A stretch of DNA of 26,920 nt from Chloromonas sp. AAM2. Taxonomy: Eukaryota > Chlorophyta > Chlorophyceae > Chlamydomonadales > Chlamydomonadaceae. Below, one piece after another: positions 21,549 to 26,920 of this stretch. Location of the stretch: assembly GCA_004335635.1 (NCBI GenBank), contig QAXH01000992.1:276-27195 (forward strand). Direction: 5' to 3'. The position numbers and the translations under genes were made by a program. The notes under the pieces are model-generated. The model was given only the letters and a program-made list of their open reading frames with translations. It ran no database searches and had not been told where the DNA came from. The first letter of the stretch is position 1. Each line of letters opens with the position of its first letter.

Positions 21549-22029
21549 GTTTGCCAGTTCTGGGACAATTTGGTGGGTTCATGTGGTGACTGTTCGTGTG
21601 ATAGAAACTATTGTGTGATGAATATACGCTACGTTTCTTGCTGCGTGTGCATGTGTGCGTATAAAGAGTCTGTGTGTTGGAATAAAGAGTCTGTGTGTAT
21701 AAAGAGTCTGTGTGCGTATAAAGAGTATGTCTGTGTGTGTGTGTGTGTGTGTGCCTGGGCAACCAGCACATGTCTAGCTAGACAAGCCAAAGCGTTTGAA
21801 CCCATTGTCCCATAGATCCTCAAAGCTGAGAAATTGACGCCAGACCCGGTCACTACTCCACTGGCTGGCTGCAGCATCCACAGTACACAAGACCACCGCG
21901 CGCACCACCAGGCATTGGTGTTCACATCTGCACACATCCGAGTATACCCAATCAAGCTTTACAACTACAACACACATCACCAACACTGGTGCCTGGCGCT
22001 ATTTCCAAGAATTGTCCCAGGACTGGCAA
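21549..22029. mobile_element. Candidate small non-autonomous transposon (MITE-like) with facing 20-bp ends
   Basis: The left end is A6-CGTTTGCCAGTTCTGGGACAA (motif at 21549-21568). The right end is its inverse, TTGTCCCAGGACTGGCAA (22012-22029), followed by TATCTTTTT. Between them lie about 440 bases with no coding capacity, including the TG-rich minisatellite. A clear target-site duplication was not found; CATG just outside both A/T runs is only a weak candidate. It could instead be two independent insertions. Confidence 0.4.
21661..21753 (+). repeat. Short minisatellite and (TG)n
   Basis: Four copies of ATAAAGAGTCTGTGTG, with small variations, run into a TG dinucleotide tract that ends near 21753. 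Confidence 0.85.
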
Positions 22030-22487
22030 TTATCTTTTTCTCATGGGCAAAGTGCTATATATATTTTATATCTTATACTGCCGGGTGGTTTAATATATGT
22101 ATTGCCTGGTGCAATGAGATAGTGACACTGACACTGACACAGGCGGTGGCGACTGCCAAGACGGTCTGGAATAACACATCTAGAACATTGTCGCTTGCTT
22201 TGCTGTGCGTGAAGGTTTTTATTGATTGATTTATTGAGTTTAGTTTGCACATTCATTGCTAAACAACTTTGATCCACTGTTCATACTAATGTATAGTTTT
22301 TTGCTTGCTTGTTGTATGCATAGATCAGATCATATTCTTGGCTGTTACTGCTTCACATGAAACGTGTGTTTCTTAATTCAGAATTGACATTGAATGTCAA
22401 AAAGCTGCTCACTCCTTTGGATGTGTGATGTCTCAACCTATGCATTATTGCTGTACAGGTCTCTTGCCATGTGCAGACTCCTAATGT
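22030..22487. other. No gene recognised
   Basis: This is AT-richer sequence (ATATATATTTTATATC near 22056-22071) between the MITE-like candidate and the decayed LINE. It may include the LINE 3' UTR, since the element runs leftward. Nothing else is supported. Confidence 0.45.
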
Positions 22488-23213
22488 TTAGTACAGCATT
22501 GCAGGCAGGTGTTGTTGAACACATCCAACTAGTGCTGCTGAGCTTGGTGCCCATGACTCAGCAGCGCCAAAAATTAGGATAGGCACAACAATTGCCTTGT
22601 AAATGCGCATCCTGCTGGTCAAGCTGACACCCCTATCACTGAACACCTGACGTTGAAGGTCATGGAAGGCGACACCTGCCTGCCGTATGCGCGTACTGAG
22701 CTCTGTGTCCTGTTGCACTGAATCTTGATGAATGCTGCCCAGATAGCGAAACTCATTGACATGCTGTATTTGCCCTTCCTGCAATTGAATGGCCTGTGTG
22801 CGTTCCTGGCCACTATTTCCAAACACCACGGCTTGTGTCTTGGTGTAGTTGAGTTGCATGCCCCACTCCTCTACTGTCTGCTCCAGAACCCGTAGCGACA
22901 TTTCCAGCCCTGCAGCATTGTCTGCCATGAGCATACATCAACATGAGAATGGCCATGTGTGCGTCTTGCCCAGAGTGTGCTGAAACTAGTTGTCATTAAT
23001 GCGGTACGCCATTCTCCTGGCGTTCATTGTGCATAACAATATGTGCTAGGAAATCCATGAAAACATTGAACAGGATTGGTGACACGGGGCAGCCTTGCCG
23101 TACCCCGCTGGACATGGCGAAGTAGCCGAAGTGGCCATTTGCAATTGCGCCCCACATCCATTGTACAGGTCCTCGAATACGCCCACCAACTTGTCTGCAA
23201 CACCCCTGGCTCG
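22488..23213 (-). pseudogene. Decayed LINE (non-LTR retrotransposon) reverse transcriptase fragment
   Basis: Three overlapping frames on the minus strand together give the middle and end of a non-LTR reverse transcriptase. They are ARGVADKLVGVFEDLYNGCG (about 23.21-23.15 kb), SSGVRQGCPVSPILFNVFMD (about 23.11-23.05 kb), and EEWGMQLNYTKTQAVVFG, VNEFRYLGS and RIRQAGVAFHDL through YKAIVVPILIFGAAESW (22.93-22.51 kb). GVRQGCPxSPxLFNxxxD is the family-diagnostic block. At least two frameshifts separate the pieces. The catalytic YADD-type box lies at a frame break and reads MADN, so its second Asp is lost. The 5' half, the endonuclease domain and intact ends are absent. It is inactive. Confidence 0.87.
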
Positions 23214-23486
23214 CACATAACTGGTCGCAGCTATGGTGGAAAGGTAGCAGAACCTTTTGTGATTCTGTGGGTTGTGTGACCAAGTGATATGCCTGGAGTT
23301 AGCATCCTGCGGCCAAGCACATGTTGCGCAATGCCTAGTCAAGCCTTGAACATCTTGTTGTTTATCTCTTTTGAGACAAACGCTGTTTGAAGCAACCTGA
23401 GATTGCAAACTGAACTGATTTGCATGTCTTGCTGGTGCAGTGGTGCAGTCAACAGTTGTTCTATTTGTTTAATGCCTGGTGTACTC
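23214..23486. other. Probable upstream remnant of the LINE, not resolved
   Basis: Minus-strand frames here are open but show no reverse transcriptase or endonuclease block. The boundary of the LINE fragment is not visible. Confidence 0.35.
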
Positions 23487-23568
23487 TCACAAGAGGGGAA
23501 AGATTCCAACCCGTCCGACCTACATGTGAGGGGGATTGCGTCACACCAGGATAGTAATGGTGGTGGTC
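23487..23568 (-). mobile_element. SINE-like repeat, tail part, inverted
   Basis: TCACAAGAGGGG...CTACATGTGA, followed by a CACACCAGGATAGTAATGG-type block, is the reverse complement of the right-hand part of copy B with several substitutions. It is the only copy on this strand. Confidence 0.72.
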
Positions 23569-24344
23569 AACCCCTCGAAGTGCTATTCTGTCCGCATGCC
23601 TAGCTAGACCCAAAAAGGGGCCTGACAATATGTAAATGGTTCAATGTTCATCGTTTCTCAAATGCCATGTCTTATATCACAGTCAAAACTGACTTGTCAC
23701 AACCGAGCTGCCAAACAATCCAGGCAGATAAATCTGAGTCGCAACCACTTGCAGATGTACTCAAGATTTTTATTTGTGGCCCTCAAGCAAGTGCAGGCCC
23801 CTCTCCACTGCAGATGGCCTGCTCCGCTTTGTATATGCCTCGAACATATACAAACTGGTGAGCTCAACCCGAACGCTGCTTGTATGCTAAACTTGAGGAA
23901 TACTCATACCACTGAGTAACTCAACTTATGGTTGTTTGGCGCGAGCTTATGGTTGCTGACTATAGGCCTGCAACCCAGGTCGTTAATGAACAAGCCTGTT
24001 GTTGGACACGCGCTGTTGTTGAGTAATGAGCTAGATCTCCACTTTAAGTTGTGTGCACGTCCCTCCATGTTTTGCTAATTTGCCAACACGAACAAATCGT
24101 ACATGTGCCTGGACAAGGCTTTGCTTTGCGTCAGGAAGAACGCACAGTAAAAGCAGATACTGAGTTGTGAGTGAGCATACCAGGACATTATCACAACCCT
24201 TTGCCCAGTGGGCAAGGCCAGCTGACGAAGCAGCTGATGAAGTGGCAGCAGGGCACTTTGTACAGGAATAAATCATGATACGTAAGGATATGATACGATT
24301 TAGGTACAAGGGTTACTCATACAACTCTGATTATGGACTGTAAA

Positions 24345-24408
24345 GGATCAACAATAATGTGATCACAGCCCAGCCCAGCCCAGGATCAACAATAATGTGA
24401 TCACAGCC
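24345..24408. repeat. Exact 26-bp direct repeat
   Basis: The 26 bases from GGATCAACAATAATG to TGATCACAGCC occur at 24345-24370 and 24383-24408 without a mismatch, separated by CAGCCCAGCCCA. Confidence 0.88.
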
Positions 24409-24505
24409 AAACCCAGTCAAGAGCGCATAACCAGTGCCAAAACAGAAAACAATGTTAAAATTCTTCTCAATTCGTGTCTTAATTCGTGGCTGGAGGAAGA
24501 CTGTT

Positions 24506-24545
24506 CACAGACATGTTCCAACCCTCACAGACATGGTCCAACCCT
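24506..24545. repeat. Two 20-bp tandem units
   Basis: CACAGACATGTTCCAACCCT is followed directly by CACAGACATGGTCCAACCCT, with one difference. Confidence 0.85.
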
Positions 24546-24761
24546 GGTCCAAATGGTTAATTGGCAGTGGACAACCCATGGGCGCTCTTGCTGCAAGGCA
24601 AACCAATGACGCGTAACACTGATGTGTAAACGTGTGTTAATCCTTCCTTCAGTTTAGCGCTCAGCTCAGGGTAAGTCAATGTGGGAACACTATTCTGTGG
24701 AGAAGCAACTCACACAAAACAAGTACAAATAAAAGTACATAACTGATGTTAGTTGAGGTGC

Positions 24762-25629
24762 TCATGCTGCTGGTGGCGTGGTGGGCTTGTCTTGATCGCT
24801 TGACGCTGTGCCTTGGCTGGTTGCCTGAGCGCCGTCTTCTTCATCGTCGTCATTTTCAAAGGTTGGAAGTTGACTGGGCAATATACTTGTCTTGACGCCC
24901 AGCTTTTTTAGAAGTGCCTCGGCTTGCTGTAGGCTGTCCATTTCCTACGATGGACACGAACGATGCAACCAGTGAAGTGTTGTGCTGGCGTGGAAAGACA
25001 CCCAACCGGCCCCTGTATTGCCTCAACTGGCCAACATGCATGCCAAAGCCGCTGAGCAGCATGTGATGCAAGCTTCCATGTCTGTTGATTTCATTCGTAT
25101 GCAGTGACGCATCAGGTACACAAAGTCTGCCTCAGACAACGGCACGAGCCGCGCCATTCATGCATGCCAAAGCCGCACAGTGCACAGCGGCGTCTGTGGA
25201 GGCCAGAGGCCTAAGCCACAGGGCTACCATGCACCGGGCAGTGGGGCCACTGGGTAGGTTCGTACCTGCTGAGCAGGCGCCCAGCGGGAACCCACAGCAT
25301 TGCATACGGTGGCGTGTTGCATCATCGGCACACAAATGAAAACCCAATGCAGCATGCATGCATCGGCCATGCAGGAGATCAGCAGAGCTCGTGTGCCTGG
25401 CTTACCATAGAGTTGAGATGCGACAACTCTTGACACGCTCCTCGGACTGCCTTGCCGAGCTTGGTCTGGCCGTTCATGGCCTCCTGATAGCCACCGGCCA
25501 CCTGAACCAAGCGATGGGCAGACCCATGCAGTCAACACGGCGCCAGAAACCCGAATCAATCTCAGTGCACGATCTTGAGTGAGCGAGCCTGCTTACCTCC
25601 TCGTCCTCTTCGGGGCTCAAGCCTTCAAA
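24762..25629 (-). CDS. 3' part of a gene for a helical protein with acidic tail, unknown function
   Basis: Three exons fit in phase 0 throughout: 25629-25597 (a 33-base micro-exon), 25501-25406 and 24944-24762, ending in TGA. Donors are GTAAGC (twice); acceptors are GCGCGCAG, TTGGTTCAG and CATCGTAG. The micro-exon encodes FEGLSPEEDEE. The next encodes a helix (GYQEAMNGQTKLGKAVRGAC, QELSHLNSM). The last begins EMDSLQQAEALLKKLGVKTS and ends in an acidic, Ser/Thr/Gln/Pro-rich tail (ENDDDEEDG, DKPTTPPAA). Leu spacing suggests a short coiled coil. I do not recognise the family; a subunit of a cytoskeletal or trafficking complex is one guess. An extra exon may lie in the long second intron (a piece reading ARLVPLSEADFVYLM near 25.13 kb). 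The 5' exons are not found. Confidence 0.5.
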
Positions 25630-26787
25630 CTGCGCGCAAGACGGCGGAAAAGTGCACCAGCATTCTGCAGGACGCAAGCTTTAACACGCATGCCTGCAGA
25701 TCAAATCAATACGAACCTCATTCTCTTCTTGCTGAGTCCCTTGGGAGCTGCTGCCAGATGGGAGGCCCAAAAAGACCACCCTGCGGCGTGTTCGGCGGCC
25801 GTGCCCGGTTGCGGGTGCAGCTTGCTGGCATTGATTACATGGAGCAGGTTGATGTTGAGCACTACGATGCTGTGGAAATGAAGCGCAGACAATAGACGGT
25901 CTGCGAGGCTGCTGTGCTGCGGCAAGCGCCACAACATGACCTTGGGAGGCGGTGAGCAACATTGCAACAACAACTCAAGCAAATTTGAGAAGTAGACGGG
26001 GAACTACTGGAACAAAGGTCTGATCTGCTGACGTCGAACCGTTACCGTCACCGTTACTTTGGATGCGTTATTCATGCTTCTCCCGCCAAAGCTGTCGGAA
26101 GCCTTGGCGCAGGCATTGATGGTGTGGCCAAGGACCACGGGCTTAATCACCTAGCATCCCAGCCAACAGAGGGTGTATGCCCGGTCAAACCTCACGGACC
26201 GCAAGGTTGTGAAAGCTTGGCCCAGCCCATCAGCTGCTCAGCATCCTACACCTTACTAACTCTGGCATCTTTATATCAATAACCTGACACTCCTTCCACC
26301 TCCAAGGCTGGAGTTCACCTTGGAAGGCCCATGCGGGCTCGTAAGAGACCACTAAGTGCACCAAGATTCGTAGAGGCGCAACTCACAGGACCAACGGGAC
26401 CACAGCTTGGCACCAGTTCTGGTCAGGCTGCATCTGGGCCCAACAACGAGCAACAATCCCAGACCGCCAACCTTACACGTGTTGCTAAGGAAACCAGACG
26501 CATCTTTCCACGTGGAAGTGTGCGCTTTGCACGAGGACCTCTACTTGTCACAGGAGACGGGCACCCACGTCACGAAGGCCACGTTGCCAAGCCCGTCAGG
26601 AACCGTGGCAACTCTTGGGGCAAGGTACGCATGCATGCATGCAGGTGCATGAGGTGCATGACATGCAACTGCACACCTACACAGCTATTTAGCTTCGTTG
26701 TCCACTGTATGCCATACTTACACTGGCTGCTGTTCAGCCCAAGATGCATGTGGACTCTCATTTCACTGCAGCTCCGGAAAAAAAAAA
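25630..26787. other. Probable 5' region of the gene at 24.8-25.6 kb; exons not resolved
   Basis: Several frames read as peptide (near 25.7-25.98 kb on both strands) but without confident splice borders. On the plus strand, 26481-26622 has an open frame (PDASFHVEVCALHEDLYLS, GTVATLGA) ending at CAAG/GTACGC, a possible exon. An ATGC-rich microsatellite lies at about 26627-26643. CCAAGG/CCTTGG forms a small inverted repeat near 26302-26323. Confidence 0.35.
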
Positions 26788-26807
26788 GTTTGCCAGTTCT
26801 GGGACAA
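26788..26807 (+). repeat. Copy of the 20-bp motif with A-run
   Basis: GTTTGCCAGTTCTGGGACAA matches 21549-21568 at all 20 bases and directly follows a run of 10 A (26778-26787). The rest of the window (26808-26920) is open in one plus frame starting inside the motif (QFWDNFDKLHQSNYKAATMK). That may be chance, or an exon using the CCAG as acceptor. Confidence 0.7.
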
Positions 26808-26920
26808 CTTTGACAAGCTGCACCAGTCTAACTATAAGGCAGCAACTATGAAGCAATTGCACCACCTGGAGGATTGCACTGTTTTTGTCAGGTCTGGAGC
26901 ACTGCTCTTGTATGCCCTGC

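Larger units (their letters stand above)
23569..24761. other. Region without a supported gene
   Basis: Two weak coding candidates were seen. A plus-strand first exon at 23667-23857 would run from ATG (MSYITVKTDL) to the donor CTG/GTGAGC. A minus-strand 92-codon frame at 24309-24031 ends KHGGTCTQLKVEI. Neither shows a family motif. The stretch also contains two small tandem duplications at 24345-24408 and 24506-24545. Confidence 0.35.

Noticed and set aside
21661..21753. CRISPR-like spaced repeats
   Set aside because: The units are tandem with 0-5 bases between them, grade into (TG)n, and lie in eukaryotic DNA. This is a minisatellite.

Overview
The window looks like nuclear DNA of a green alga, probably of trebouxiophyte type; this is an inference. 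The support is a plastid-targeted ELIP-type chlorophyll-binding protein gene, roughly balanced base composition, many short exons with GT(A/G)AG-type donors, long stretches without genes, and several families of short dispersed repeats. No bacterial features (operons, Shine-Dalgarno sites) were seen. No rRNA, tRNA or CRISPR was found.

Layout. On the minus strand, about 0.76-6.56 kb holds a reconstructed multi-exon gene of unknown function. It has 13 phase-compatible exons, a Cys-rich segment and an acidic linker, and possible further 5' exons lie near 8.6 kb and beyond. About 11.2-12.05 kb, minus strand, holds a 50-codon ORF and one good exon candidate. From 15.43 to 12.62 kb, minus strand, lies a well supported CELF/Bruno-like RNA-binding protein gene. 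It encodes two RRMs, a long Gln/Met/His-rich linker and a degenerate KH module, and its 5' end is not resolved. From 19.81 to 21.12 kb, plus strand, lies a complete four-exon ELIP-like gene. From 23.21 to 22.49 kb, minus strand, lies a decayed LINE reverse transcriptase. From 25.63 to 24.76 kb, minus strand, lies the 3' end of a gene for a helical protein with an acidic tail.

Repeats. (1) A SINE-like family has two near-full copies of about 250 bp (8.7 and 21.2 kb), which share 129 identical bases containing a two-part hairpin. Four partial copies also occur, two of them inside introns of the CELF-like gene. (2) A 180-200 bp family has copies at 7.5 and 16.8 kb. (3) A 20-bp motif next to an A-run occurs five times in direct orientation and once inverted; one facing pair may bound a small non-autonomous transposon. 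Several short tandem duplications and a strong 37-nt hairpin at 18.13 kb are also present.

The genes do not form a pathway. The ELIP protein would act in thylakoid photoprotection, and the CELF-like protein in mRNA regulation. The most unusual items are the CELF-like protein, whose two RRMs appear in reverse order to CELF/FCA/BRN proteins and are followed by a KH module lacking GXXG, and the unidentified Cys-rich gene. All gene models are conceptual translations joined at inferred splice sites.
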